64,000 nt of DNA from Pseudomonadota bacterium. Lineage in GTDB: Bacteria; Pseudomonadota; Alphaproteobacteria; Caulobacterales; Caulobacteraceae. The position numbers and the translations under genes were made by a program. The notes under the pieces were generated by a model. The model saw nothing but the letters and a program-made list of their open reading frames with translations, searched no databases and had not been told where the DNA came from. The stretch is taken from assembly GCA_023451375.1 (NCBI GenBank), contig JAEXZS010000066.1:1-64000 (forward strand), in the 5' to 3' direction. Positions 7,554 to 16,199 of the stretch are shown in pieces. Within the stretch, counting starts at the first letter, position 1. Each line of letters opens with the position of its first letter.

Positions 7554-8930
7554 GTGACCGACATTCTGATGCCGGCGCTGTCCCCCACGATGGAAGAGGG
7601 CACGCTGACCAAATGGCACATCAAGGCGGGCGACACGGTGTCGGCCGGCCAGGTGATCGCCGAGATCGAGACCGACAAGGCCACGATGGAAGTCGAGGCG
7701 GTCGACGAAGGCGAAGTGCTGGAAATCCTGGTGGCCGAGGGTTCTGAGAACGTGAAGGTCAACACGCCGATCGCCCGCCTGTCGGGCGAGGACGCGGGCG
7801 CGACGCCGGCCGCCAACGCCGCCTCTGTCCAGGCGCCCGTCGCCAAGGAAGAGGCCGCCGAAGCCAAGACCGGTGATCCCGAAAAGGCGCCGCCGCAGAC
7901 CGGCACGCCCAAGGTCGAGCTGCGCGATCCGGAAATCCCGGCCGACGCCAAGCTGGTCAAGACCGCCATCCGCGACGCCCTGCGCGACGCCATGGCCGAG
8001 GAGATGCGGCGCGACGACAAGGTCTTCCTGATCGGCGAGGAAGTCGCGCAGTATCAGGGCGCCTACAAGGTCAGCCGCGAACTGCTGCAGGAGTTCGGCG
8101 ACAAGCGCGTGGTCGATACCCCGATCACCGAGCACGGCTTCGCCGGCCTGGGCGTCGGCGCGGCGATGGCGGGGCTGAAGCCGATCGTCGAGTTCATGAC
8201 GTTCAACTTCGCCATGCAGGCGATCGATCACATCATCAACTCGGCCGCCAAGACCCTGTACATGTCGGGTGGTCAGATCCGCGCGCCCATCGTGTTCCGC
8301 GGTCCGAACGGCGCCGCCAGCCGCGTCGGCGCCCAGCACAGCCAGGACTATTCGGCCTGGTACGCCCAGGTGCCCGGCCTGAAGGTTATCGCGCCCTACG
8401 ACGCCGCCGACGCCAAGGGCTTGCTGAAGGCGGCCATCCGCGATCCGAACCCTGTCGTCTTCCTCGAGCACGAGATGATGTACGGCCTGGAGTTCGACGT
8501 TCCGGACATCGAGGACTACGTCCTGCCGATCGGCAAGGCCAAGGTCCGTCGCCAGGGCAAGGACGTCACCATCACGGCCCACAGCCGCATGGTCGGCTTC
8601 GCCCTCCAGGCGGCCGAGAAGCTGGCAGAGGAAGGCATCGAGGCCGAGGTCGTGGACCTGCGCACCCTGCGCCCGCTGGACACCGAAACCATCGTCGAGA
8701 GCGTCAAGAAGACGAGCCGCCTGGTCTCGGCCGAGGAGGGCTGGGGCCCGATGGGCGTCGGCGCCGAGGTGGTGGCCCGGGTGATCGAGCACGCCTTCGA
8801 CTACCTGGACGCCCCGCCGCTGCGGGTTCACCAGGAGGACGTGCCGCTGCCCTACGCCGCGAACCTGGAAGCCCTGTCGCTGCCTGGCGTGGACAAGATC
8901 ATCGCGGCCGTGAAGCAGGTGATGGCATGA
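7554..8930 (+). CDS. pdhB: Pyruvate dehydrogenase E1 component, beta subunit with N-terminal lipoyl domain
   Basis: A 458-residue fusion starting from GTG 3 bp after pdhA. Residues 1-80 are a lipoyl domain almost identical to that of PdhC, with the modified lysine in EIETDKATME (about Lys43). An A/P/E/K-rich linker follows, and from about residue 130 comes a transketolase-type E1-beta (AIRDALRDAMAEEM, GEEVAQYQGAYKVS, PITEHGFAGLGVGAAMAG, and the C-terminal transketolase domain with VVDLRTLRPLD). A lipoyl domain on E1-beta is known from alphaproteobacterial PDH complexes such as that of Sinorhizobium. It overlaps the next gene by 4 bp. Confidence 0.97.
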   Translation: MTDILMPALSPTMEEGTLTKWHIKAGDTVSAGQVIAEIETDKATMEVEAVDEGEVLEILVAEGSENVKVNTPIARLSGEDAGATPAANAASVQAPVAKEEAAEAKTGDPEKAPPQTGTPKVELRDPEIPADAKLVKTAIRDALRDAMAEEMRRDDKVFLIGEEVAQYQGAYKVSRELLQEFGDKRVVDTPITEHGFAGLGVGAAMAGLKPIVEFMTFNFAMQAIDHIINSAAKTLYMSGGQIRAPIVFRGPNGAASRVGAQHSQDYSAWYAQVPGLKVIAPYDAADAKGLLKAAIRDPNPVVFLEHEMMYGLEFDVPDIEDYVLPIGKAKVRRQGKDVTITAHSRMVGFALQAAEKLAEEGIEAEVVDLRTLRPLDTETIVESVKKTSRLVSAEEGWGPMGVGAEVVARVIEHAFDYLDAPPLRVHQEDVPLPYAANLEALSLPGVDKIIAAVKQVMA

Positions 8931-9211
8931 GCCTCTCCAATCCCGCCCTTCCCGCGGACATCGTCGCCGATCCGGACGCTGTCGAAATCGTGCGCGCATG
9001 GATATCGCGTGGCCAGGCGGTCATAACCGTTCGGCCGGCTTTCAACGATCCGGTCGCGCTCGGACAGCTTCTGGCGGCGATCGCGCAGCAGGCCGCGGCC
9101 GCATACGCCGATCGGGTCGGGGTGGCTGAGGCGGCCGCCTTGGACGGCATAGTGAAAGGCTTCTCGTCGCCGGCAGGCGCCGGCGCAGTCGGCGAAGGGG
9201 AACGTCAATGA
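8927..9211 (+). CDS. Small DUF5076-type protein inside the PDH operon
   Basis: A 94-residue protein with 4-bp overlaps at both ends (ATGA with pdhB, and ATGA at 9208-9211 with pdhC), so it is almost certainly translated with the complex subunits. The fold core VEIVRAWISRGQAVITVRPAFNDPVALGQLLAAIAQQAAAAYA, spread over about residues 22-65, matches what I recall of DUF5076 proteins located here in Caulobacter relatives. There is no signal peptide, membrane segment or cysteine. Function is unknown; an assembly or regulatory partner of PDH is only suggested by position. Confidence 0.85.
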   Translation: MSLSNPALPADIVADPDAVEIVRAWISRGQAVITVRPAFNDPVALGQLLAAIAQQAAAAYADRVGVAEAAALDGIVKGFSSPAGAGAVGEGERQ

Positions 9212-10524
9212 CCGACATCCTGATGCCCGCGCTCTCTCCGACGATGGAAGAAGGCGTTCTCGCCAAATGGCACGTGAAGGTCGGGGACGTCGTCTCGGCC
9301 GGCGATGTGATCGCAGAGATCGAGACCGATAAGGCGACCATGGAAGTGGAAGCCGTCGATGAGGGCGAGATCACCGACATCCTGGTCGCTGAAGGCTCGG
9401 AGGGCGTGAAGGTCAACACGCCGATCGCGCGCCTGAAGGACGAGGGCGGCGTCGCCGCGCCGAAGGCGGCGGCCCAGCCTTCGCCCGAGAAGGCCGCCGA
9501 TCAGCCCGCGCCCGCCGGCCACGAGAGCGGTCAGGCGGTCGCGACGCCGCAGGGCGTGAAGTCGGCCGAGGCCGCCCTACCGCCCAAGAGCGCCGCGGCG
9601 CCGACGTCGGATGGCGGGAAGCGCATCTTCGCCTCGCCCCTGGCCCGCCGCATCGCCGCCCAGAACGGCGTGGACCTGAAATCGATCAAGGGCACCGGGC
9701 CGCACGGTCGCATCGTCAGACGCGATGTGGAGGCGGCCGGCAAGGGCGCGGCCCAGCCGAGCGCCGCGACCGCCTCGGCCCCTGCCGCCGAGCCTCGCAA
9801 GGCGCTGTCGCTGGCCCAGATGGGCATTCCGGACGGCAGCTACGATCTGATCCCGCTGGACGGCATGAAGAAGGCCGTGGCCCGCCGGATGGTCGACAGC
9901 ATCCAGAACGTGCCGCACTTCCCGCTGTTCATCGACTGCGAGATCGATCAGCTGATGGCCGTACGGACCAAGGTCAACAAGATGCTGGAGCCGCAGGGGA
10001 TCAAGGTCTCCGTGAACGACTTCGTCATCAAGGCCGCGGCGCTGGCGCTGAAGATGGTGCCGGAGGCGAACGCCTCCTACACCCCTGAAGGCATCGCCAT
10101 GCACCACAACGCCGATGTCTCCATGGCGGTCGCCATTGAAGGCGGCCTGATCACCCCGATCATCCGCAAGGCCGAGACCAAGGGTCTGGCGCAGATCGCC
10201 ACCGAGTCCAAGGACCTGGCCAAGCGAGCGCGCGAGCGGAAGCTGAAGCCGGAGGAGTTCCAGGGCGGCACCTTCTCGGTGTCCAACCTGGGCATGTTCG
10301 GCATCAAGCAGTTCACCTCCATCATCAATGAGCCGCAGGGCTGCATCATGAGCGTGGGCGCGGGCGAGCAGCGCGCGGTCGTCAAGAACGGCCAGGTCGT
10401 CCCGGCCACCGTCATGACCGTGACCCTGACCTGCGATCACCGGGTGGTGGACGGCGCGACCGGCGCACGCTTCCTGCAGGCGTTCAAGCCGCTGATCGAA
10501 GATCCCGTCGCGATGCTGGCTTAA
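9208..10524 (+). CDS. pdhC: Dihydrolipoyl acetyltransferase, PDH E2 component
   Basis: A 438-residue E2 core protein. Order of parts: one lipoyl domain (residues 1-78, lysine in ETDKATME at about 43), an A/P/E-rich linker, a peripheral-subunit-binding domain near residues 140-175 (ASPLARRIAAQNGVDLKSIKGTG), a second linker, then the catalytic acetyltransferase from about residue 205. The catalytic HRVVDG motif is near residue 411. It moves the acetyl group to CoA and forms the complex core. The lipoyl domain is nearly the same as the one on PdhB, so the complex carries lipoyl arms on two different subunits. Confidence 0.98.
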   Translation: MTDILMPALSPTMEEGVLAKWHVKVGDVVSAGDVIAEIETDKATMEVEAVDEGEITDILVAEGSEGVKVNTPIARLKDEGGVAAPKAAAQPSPEKAADQPAPAGHESGQAVATPQGVKSAEAALPPKSAAAPTSDGGKRIFASPLARRIAAQNGVDLKSIKGTGPHGRIVRRDVEAAGKGAAQPSAATASAPAAEPRKALSLAQMGIPDGSYDLIPLDGMKKAVARRMVDSIQNVPHFPLFIDCEIDQLMAVRTKVNKMLEPQGIKVSVNDFVIKAAALALKMVPEANASYTPEGIAMHHNADVSMAVAIEGGLITPIIRKAETKGLAQIATESKDLAKRARERKLKPEEFQGGTFSVSNLGMFGIKQFTSIINEPQGCIMSVGAGEQRAVVKNGQVVPATVMTVTLTCDHRVVDGATGARFLQAFKPLIEDPVAMLA

Positions 10525-10539
10525 GGGAGGGGAGGGGTC

Positions 10540-11019
10540 ATGACCTCGGTCTATGACTTCTCCGCCCGCGCCATCGACGGCGCGGAGGTGTCGCTGGACC
10601 GTTTCCGCGGCCAGGCCCTGCTGATCGTCAACACGGCGTCCAAGTGCGGCTTCACAGGGCAGTACGCCGGCCTGGAAAAGCTGCACCGCGACTTCGTGGA
10701 CCGGCCGTTCGAGGTTCTGGGGTTCCCCTGCAACCAGTTCGGAGAGCAGGAACCCGGCCGAGCGGCTGAGATCGCGGCTTTCTGCGCCACCAGCTTCGAC
10801 GTGACCTTCCCGCTGTTCGACAAGGTGGAGGTCAACGGCCCAAACCGGCACCCGCTCTACGCCTGGCTGACCGAACAGAAGCGCGGCTGGCTGGGGTCCA
10901 AGGCCATCAAGTGGAACTTCACCAAGTTCCTGACCGACCGCGAGGGCAGGGTGGTCGCCCGCTACGCCCCGCAGACTGAACCCGCGGCCATCAAGGCCGA
11001 CATCGAGAAGTTGATCTGA
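10540..11019 (+). CDS. Glutathione peroxidase (cysteine type)
   Basis: A 159-residue thiol peroxidase of the GPx family. The peroxidatic residue is Cys36 in TASKCGFT, not selenocysteine; the partner Gln and Trp sit in PCNQFGEQEPG (about residue 70) and IKWNFTKF (about 127). It lacks the oligomerisation loop of animal GPx1, as bacterial and plant enzymes do, and probably uses thioredoxin. It lies between pdhC (15 bp upstream) and lpd (2 bp downstream), so it is an operon member and may protect the oxygen-sensitive dithiols of the complex. Confidence 0.93.
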   Translation: MTSVYDFSARAIDGAEVSLDRFRGQALLIVNTASKCGFTGQYAGLEKLHRDFVDRPFEVLGFPCNQFGEQEPGRAAEIAAFCATSFDVTFPLFDKVEVNGPNRHPLYAWLTEQKRGWLGSKAIKWNFTKFLTDREGRVVARYAPQTEPAAIKADIEKLI

Positions 11020-11021
11020 CC

Positions 11022-12428
11022 ATGGCTGCTGAATTCGATCTCGTCGTCATCGGCTCGGGCCCCGGCGGTTACGTCGCGGCGATCCGCGCCAGCCAGCTGG
11101 GCCTGAAGGTCGCGATCGTCGAGCGCGAGAATCTGGGCGGCATCTGCCTGAACTGGGGGTGCATCCCGACCAAGGCGTTGCTGAAGTCGGGTGAGAAGTA
11201 CGAGAGCCTGTCGCACCTGAAGGACTACGGCTTGTCGGCCACCGGCGCCTCGTTCGACTTCGACGCGATCATCCAGCGCTCGCGCGGCGTCGCGGCGACG
11301 ATGAACAAGGGCGTCACCTTCCTGATGAAGAAGAACAAGATCGAGGTCATCGAGGGCTCGGCCAAGCTGGAGAAGGGCGCGGCGGCGCCAAAGGTCGTGG
11401 TGGCGCTCAAGGCCGGCGGCACACGCGCGATTGAGGCCAAGTCGGTCATGCTGGCCGTCGGCGCCCGCGCCCGCGCCTTGCCGCAGATCGGGTTGGAAGC
11501 GGACGGCGAAAAGATCTGGGCCTACCGCGACGCCCTCGCGCCGAAGAGCCTGCCCAAGTCGTTCGTTGTCATCGGTTCTGGCGCCATCGGCATCGAGTTC
11601 GCCAGCTTCTATCGCGCCCTGGGCGCCGAGGTGACGGTCGTCGAGGCGGTCGAGCGCATCCTGCCGGTCGAGGACGAGGAGGTCTCCAAGGCCGCCCAGA
11701 AGTCGTTCGAGAAGCGCGGCATCAAGTTCAAGGTCGGCGCCAAGGTCGCCAAGGTCACCAAGTCGGCCAAGGGCGTGGCCGTCGCGGTCGAGATCGGCGG
11801 CAAGGCCGAGACGTTGGAGGCCGAGGTCTGCATCTCGGCCGTCGGCATCACCGCCAACACCGACGGCATCGGCCTGGAGGCGCTGGGCGTCGAACTGGAC
11901 CGGGGCCACATCAAGACGGACAGCCACTGTCAGACCAACGTCAAGGGCCTGTACGCCATCGGCGACTGCGCCGGGGCGCCGTGGCTGGCGCACAAGGCCA
12001 GCCACGAAGGCATCCATGCCGCCGAGCACATCGCCGGCTACAAGACGCCGAACGTCCATTCACCCATCGCCGGCTGCACCTACGCGCAGCCCCAGGTGGC
12101 CTCGGTCGGCGTCACCGAACAGGCCGCCCGCGCGGACAAGCGTGAGGTCAAGATCGGCCGCTTTCCCTTCCGCGTGAACGGGAAGGCCGTGGCCGCGGGC
12201 GAGGTGGACGGCTTCGTCAAGGTGATCTTCGACGCTAAGACGGGCGCGCTGATCGGCGCGCACATGATCGGCCACGAGGTCACCGAGATGATCCAGGGCT
12301 ACGTCACCGCCATCACCATGGAGGCGACGGAAGAGGACATCCAAGGCATCGTGTATCCGCACCCGACCATGTCGGAAGCCATGCATGAGGCCGCGCTGGA
12401 CGCCTATGGCCGCGTGATCCACATCTGA
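11022..12428 (+). CDS. lpdA: Dihydrolipoyl dehydrogenase (E3)
   Basis: A 468-residue flavoprotein disulfide reductase that reoxidises dihydrolipoyl groups with NAD+. FAD-binding GSGPGGYVAA is at residues 11-20 and the redox disulfide is Cys42/Cys47 in GGICLNWGCIPTK. The NAD site GSGAIGIEFASF is near 186, the second FAD motif GLYAIGDCAGAPWLAHKASHEG near 308, and the active-site His-Glu pair is in HPTMSEAMHE near the C-terminus. It is last in the PDH operon and could also serve 2-oxoglutarate dehydrogenase and the glycine cleavage system if no other copy exists. Confidence 0.97.
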   Translation: MAAEFDLVVIGSGPGGYVAAIRASQLGLKVAIVERENLGGICLNWGCIPTKALLKSGEKYESLSHLKDYGLSATGASFDFDAIIQRSRGVAATMNKGVTFLMKKNKIEVIEGSAKLEKGAAAPKVVVALKAGGTRAIEAKSVMLAVGARARALPQIGLEADGEKIWAYRDALAPKSLPKSFVVIGSGAIGIEFASFYRALGAEVTVVEAVERILPVEDEEVSKAAQKSFEKRGIKFKVGAKVAKVTKSAKGVAVAVEIGGKAETLEAEVCISAVGITANTDGIGLEALGVELDRGHIKTDSHCQTNVKGLYAIGDCAGAPWLAHKASHEGIHAAEHIAGYKTPNVHSPIAGCTYAQPQVASVGVTEQAARADKREVKIGRFPFRVNGKAVAAGEVDGFVKVIFDAKTGALIGAHMIGHEVTEMIQGYVTAITMEATEEDIQGIVYPHPTMSEAMHEAALDAYGRVIHI

Positions 12429-12437
12429 TTGGGAAAA

Positions 12438-12455
12438 CCGGGGCTTGGGCCCCGG
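12438..12455. terminator. Hairpin between convergent lpdA and the mannanase-like gene
   Basis: CCGGGGC (12438-12444) pairs with GCCCCGG (12449-12455) around TTGG, in the 35-bp gap between the two convergent stops. There is no T-run on the plus strand. It probably acts as a bidirectional terminator for the PDH operon and the glycosidase gene. Confidence 0.55.
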
Positions 12456-12463
12456 CCGCCTTG

Positions 12464-13786
12464 TCAGATCGCCGCCAGCGCGGCCGCATGGGTCCGCAAG
12501 TCCGCGCGCAGGGCGCTGTCGGTGTCGAAAACGCCGTACCAGCCCTGCGGCTCATGCGGCGGATCGCCCAGCCAGGCGTCGTCGCCGGCCTTGAAGCGAT
12601 GGTCGGCATGACGCGGCCGGCCTTCGCCGTTCCAGGCCCAGAAGTTCGAGCCCACAAGCGGCCCGCCCGCGCGAACGTTCTCGAGCACGGCGGCGTGGAC
12701 GTCGCGGTAGAAGCCCTCGCGCAGGGTCGACGGGACTGACGGATCGTAGAGGTTGCCGTCGCGGGGGTAGCCGAATTCCTCGATCACCAGCGGCTTGCCC
12801 AGTTCGCTCGCGATCGAGACGTGCTGGTCGATGTACTCCCGCGCCAGTCTTCGCGCCTCGGCGTCGGTGCCGGCCATGTCTTCCAGCTTCAGCCAGCTCC
12901 AGTTGCCGGGCCAGATATGGGCCGTGACATAGTCGATGTCGGGGGAGCGGTGGGTGTCGAGCACGATGTCGCGGCTCTCGCCCGAGCCCTTCAGGCCCTC
13001 GCTGCCGGTGGAGACCAGCTGGCGTGGCGCCAGGGACTTGATCAGGCGCGCGGTCCCGGAGACCCAGGCCTGGAAGGCGGGCTGGTTCTCGCGCACCTTG
13101 GCCACGTCCCCGGCGGCGCGCGGCTCGTTCGCCAGCTGCCAGGACATGATCGTGGGATCGTCGGCGTAGCGGCGGCCGGTCACGGTGTTGGTCCGGCCCA
13201 CGACGGCGCGGATGTAGTCGTGATAGAGACCCACGGCCTCGGCGCTGCGGTAGAAGTCGGCGTTGAAGTCGGCGAAGGCCGGCCAGGGATGGGCCGGGTC
13301 GTTCATGTTGATGTAGCGGCCGCCGTTGACCCACGAGAGGTAGGTCATCATGCCGCCGGACCACTCCCAGAAGTTAGTCAGGTAGAGGACGGCCCTCATG
13401 TCGCGGCGGGCCATCTCGGCCAGGGTGTGGTCGAGGCCGACGAGGAGGGTTTCGTTGTAGTTCGGGCTCTCGTCGCGGAAGGCGGGGCGGACGGAGTTGC
13501 GCAGGGGCGACAGCTCGGCGGAGGCGGCGATGCGCAGGTTAGCGACCCCGTCGCCTGCCAGGGCGTCGAGCTCACGCGACAGGCGAGCCCGGTCGCCGAC
13601 CTCGGAGTCGGCGCCCAGCCAGGCGGCATACCACATGTTCGCCCCGACGAAGCGGTAGGGGCGACCCGCGAGGGTCAGCGCCGCGCCCTCGCGGGTGACG
13701 AAGGGGGCCGGCGTGTCCTGTGCGAAGGCCGGCGTCGCGGCGGCGGCGGCGGCGAGCGTCGCCAGGGCGGCGCGTCTGGTGAGCAT
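12464..13786 (-). CDS. Exported glycoside hydrolase family 5 enzyme, beta-mannanase-like
   Basis: A 440-residue exported (beta/alpha)8 glycosidase. The N-terminus MLTRRAALATLAAAAAATPAFAQ is signal-like; it has RR but not a full Tat consensus. The mature part begins with the GANMWYAAWLGAD region seen in GH5 subfamily 7 mannanases. The acid/base glutamate is in QLANEPR (about residues 219-221), and the nucleophile is probably in LVIEEFGYPRD (about 336). It likely cleaves beta-1,4-mannan or a related glucan in the periplasm or outside the cell. GGAGGGAGACC precedes the start. It is isolated, with no transporter or TonB receptor gene beside it. Confidence 0.87.
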   Translation of the reverse strand: MLTRRAALATLAAAAAATPAFAQDTPAPFVTREGAALTLAGRPYRFVGANMWYAAWLGADSEVGDRARLSRELDALAGDGVANLRIAASAELSPLRNSVRPAFRDESPNYNETLLVGLDHTLAEMARRDMRAVLYLTNFWEWSGGMMTYLSWVNGGRYINMNDPAHPWPAFADFNADFYRSAEAVGLYHDYIRAVVGRTNTVTGRRYADDPTIMSWQLANEPRAAGDVAKVRENQPAFQAWVSGTARLIKSLAPRQLVSTGSEGLKGSGESRDIVLDTHRSPDIDYVTAHIWPGNWSWLKLEDMAGTDAEARRLAREYIDQHVSIASELGKPLVIEEFGYPRDGNLYDPSVPSTLREGFYRDVHAAVLENVRAGGPLVGSNFWAWNGEGRPRHADHRFKAGDDAWLGDPPHEPQGWYGVFDTDSALRADLRTHAAALAAI

Positions 13787-13846
13787 GGCGTTGGTCTCCC
13801 TCCGGGGAAGGAGAGCTTTGCAGAGAACGCGCGACGGGTCGAGCGG

Positions 13847-14479
13847 TCAGGCGGCCTCGGCGGCGCCGACCTTCGGCTTCTTGGGACGTTCGGCCTTCAG
13901 GCGTTTGGGGTGCGCCTTGCGGGCGGCCTTCTCGGCCTTGCGCGCCTCTTTCTCCGCCAGCTTCTGGGCCTTCTTCAGCGCCTTCGCCTCGGCCTTGGCG
14001 GCGTCAGGGGCCGCGTCGGCGGCGGCGGCCAGCTCGGCCAGCTGGTTGAGAAAGGCGTCGCGCTGGCCCTTGGGCAGCAGCCCCATGATCCGCTTGTCGG
14101 CGGCTTCGACGCGGGGGCGGGCCTCGTCCAGCCGGGCCTGGCCCGCGACGGACAGGCGGACGGCCTTGGCCCGGGCGTCCAGGGTGGAGCGTTCGCGTTC
14201 CAGCAGCCCCTTGGCCGTCATGCGGGTGACCAGGTCCGCCAGGGTGGAGCGGTCGATCCCGGTCATGCGGACCAGCTCGGTCTGGGTCAGCCCGGCCTTG
14301 AGCGACGCGGCCTCCAGGACGGCGAACTGGCGCTGGGTCAGCCCCTCGGCGCCCGTCTCCTCGGCGTAGATGTCCAGGGCCAGCTGCAGCGCCCGGTGCA
14401 TCAGGTGGCTGGGCGAATCGGCCAGCGGACCGGCCTTCTTCGGAAGTTTGCCCGATTTCACCATGCGACCGTTCCCCAA
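13847..14479 (-). CDS. MarR-family transcriptional regulator with a basic C-terminal tail
   Basis: A 210-residue protein. The winged-helix core spans about residues 28-145 (LTQRQFAVLEAASLKAGLTQTELVRMTGIDRSTLADLVTRMTAKGLLERERSTLDARAKAVRLS gives the recognition helix and wing, split over residues 43-107). After a dimerisation helix the last 55 or so residues are almost only A, K, E and R, a long low-complexity basic tail not usual in MarR proteins. It may add non-specific DNA binding. It lies upstream of and is co-directional with the mannanase gene but separated by 60 bp, so control of that gene is possible and unproven. Confidence 0.88.
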   Translation of the reverse strand: MGNGRMVKSGKLPKKAGPLADSPSHLMHRALQLALDIYAEETGAEGLTQRQFAVLEAASLKAGLTQTELVRMTGIDRSTLADLVTRMTAKGLLERERSTLDARAKAVRLSVAGQARLDEARPRVEAADKRIMGLLPKGQRDAFLNQLAELAAAADAAPDAAKAEAKALKKAQKLAEKEARKAEKAARKAHPKRLKAERPKKPKVGAAEAA

Positions 14480-14558
14480 ACCGTTTCGTCAGAACACGTA
14501 TCAGCGGCGCTTTACGGTTTGACGGGAGTACTGCGTCGGTTCTGCGACAGTTTGGGCG

Positions 14559-15194
14559 TCATAGGCCGGGATCGGGAGAGACCGGGCCGGGCTCCTCGTC
14601 CTTGATCATGTTCTTCATGATCAACGGCACCTGGGAGATGCCGAAGATCGAGGCGGCGATCCAGAGCACGCCCCGGAAGCTGGTCCAGATGTCGTTGGGA
14701 TTGGGTGCGGCCCAGCCGAACAGGTCCCAGATGGCCATGACGGCCGCGGGGCTGCGGAACACCTCGTTCAGGATGGCCACCGCCAGGAAGTAGAGGCCGT
14801 AGCGCAGGGTAAGGGTGCGCCAGGCGGCGTCGGTGACGCGGATCGCCGAACCCAACAGCATCTTGAACGGGTACTTCTTCAGCGGCAGCGAGCCGAGCAG
14901 GACCACCGCCAGCAGGCCGTTCTGCACGGTCAGCTTCAGCTTCACGAACAGGTCGTCCTGGGTGACGATCGTCAGCACGCCGAAGATGAGGGCGAACAGG
15001 CCGGTGATCAGGGGCAGGGGGGCGAAGCGGCGCTCCACCGCATAGCCGACGATCAGGGCGACAGCCGAGGCGCCGACCAGCACCCAGGTCGCCAGGATCA
15101 TGTCCCGGGTGATGAAATAGCTGATCATGAAGGCGGCCAGGGCGCCGAAGTCGACGGCCTGCCGGATCCACTGCGGCCTATTGTCTTCGGCCAT
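14559..15194 (-). CDS. yciB: Inner-membrane protein YciB (septation protein A family)
   Basis: A 211-residue polytopic membrane protein. It starts with a short polar segment followed by VDFGALAAFMISYFITRDMILATWVLVG, the conserved opening of the IspA/YciB family (about residues 13-40), and has five or six hydrophobic segments in total. The family conserved KPTF-like region appears modified as the KLKLTVQNGLLAVV segment. YciB affects cell-envelope integrity and, in some species, septation. It starts 3 bp after the ftsY stop, so the two form an operon in the order ftsY-yciB. The end bears a charged EEPGPVSPDPGL tail. Confidence 0.9.
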   Translation of the reverse strand: MAEDNRPQWIRQAVDFGALAAFMISYFITRDMILATWVLVGASAVALIVGYAVERRFAPLPLITGLFALIFGVLTIVTQDDLFVKLKLTVQNGLLAVVLLGSLPLKKYPFKMLLGSAIRVTDAAWRTLTLRYGLYFLAVAILNEVFRSPAAVMAIWDLFGWAAPNPNDIWTSFRGVLWIAASIFGISQVPLIMKNMIKDEEPGPVSPDPGL

Positions 15195-15197
15195 CGG

Positions 15198-16133
15198 TCA
15201 GTTCTCCAGGCCGACGAGGGAGCGCGAGAAGGCGCGGGCGTCGAACGGCTGCAGGTCGTCGATCCCCTCGCCGACGCCGATCAGCATCAGGGGGGCGTCG
15301 GAAGCCTGGGCGACCGGGACCAGAACCCCGCCGCGCGCCGTGCCGTCCAGCTTGGTCATGACGATGCCGGTGACGAAGGCGGTGCGGCCGAAGATCTGCT
15401 CCTGAGCCAGGGCGTTGCGGCCCACGGTCGCGTCCAGCACCAGCAGGGTGTCATGCGGGGCGTCGGGATCGATCTTCTTCAACACCCGCACGATCTTCAG
15501 CAGCTCGTCCATCAGGGCGGACTTGTTCTGCAGCCGTCCGGCGGTGTCGATCAGCACCACGTCGAACCCCTCGGCCTTCGCCTTGGTGTAGGCGTCGAAG
15601 GCGAGGCCGGCGGCGTCGGCGCCGTCGCGACGGCTCTCGAAATGGGCGCCGGCCCGATCGGCCCAGACCTTCAGCTGTTCGCGGGCGGCGGCGCGGAAGG
15701 TGTCGCCGGCGACGATCATCACCTTCGCGCCCTTGCTGGTCAGGTCGGCGGCGATCTTGCCCAGCGTCGTGGTCTTGCCCGAGCCGTTCACGCCCACGAA
15801 CAGGACGACGTAGGGCTTGGGCCCGTTCAGCGGGTCGAAGGTCGCCTGGCGCGGCGACAGCTCGGCGGCGACCGCCTCGGCCAGCGCCTCCTTGACCTCG
15901 CGCTCCTCGGCGTCCCGGCCGAACCGCAGATTTCGGAAGCGTTCGACGATCCGCGCCGAGGCGGCGGGGCCCAGGTCGCTTTCCAGAAGGTGCTCCTCCA
16001 GCTGCTCCAGAGAGGCCTCGGACAGCGGCTCCTTGACGAAGGTCGCGACGACCTGGTCGGTCATCTGTTTCGAGGAGCGCGAGAGCCCGGCGGACAGGCG
16101 CTGGAACCAGCCCTTTTTCGGCGTGTCGTTCAT
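15198..16133 (-). CDS. ftsY: Signal recognition particle receptor FtsY
   Basis: A 311-residue SRP GTPase. It has only a short N-terminal part before the NG domain, without the long acidic A domain of E. coli. The P-loop GVNGSGKTT is near residues 113-121; DTFRAAAREQL, DTAGR and TKLDGTARGG follow, and the C-terminal GVGEGIDDLQPFDA segment is the family closing motif. FtsY docks ribosome-SRP complexes at the SecYEG translocon. In many relatives a methylthiotransferase gene lies directly upstream; here there is a 423-bp non-coding stretch containing a tandem repeat instead. Confidence 0.97.
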   Translation of the reverse strand: MNDTPKKGWFQRLSAGLSRSSKQMTDQVVATFVKEPLSEASLEQLEEHLLESDLGPAASARIVERFRNLRFGRDAEEREVKEALAEAVAAELSPRQATFDPLNGPKPYVVLFVGVNGSGKTTTLGKIAADLTSKGAKVMIVAGDTFRAAAREQLKVWADRAGAHFESRRDGADAAGLAFDAYTKAKAEGFDVVLIDTAGRLQNKSALMDELLKIVRVLKKIDPDAPHDTLLVLDATVGRNALAQEQIFGRTAFVTGIVMTKLDGTARGGVLVPVAQASDAPLMLIGVGEGIDDLQPFDARAFSRSLVGLEN

Positions 16134-16199
16134 GGGTTCGCTTTAGACGGGGCGAGCGTGAACGTCATCCGCATTCGTAGGCGGCGGGTCGGGCCGCGC

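Noticed and set aside
6507..8999. A very long open frame on the minus strand across pdhA and pdhB
   Set aside because: High-GC codon-position bias opens the antisense frame. The plus strand encodes textbook E1 subunits and the antisense product is H/R/D-rich low complexity with no domain.
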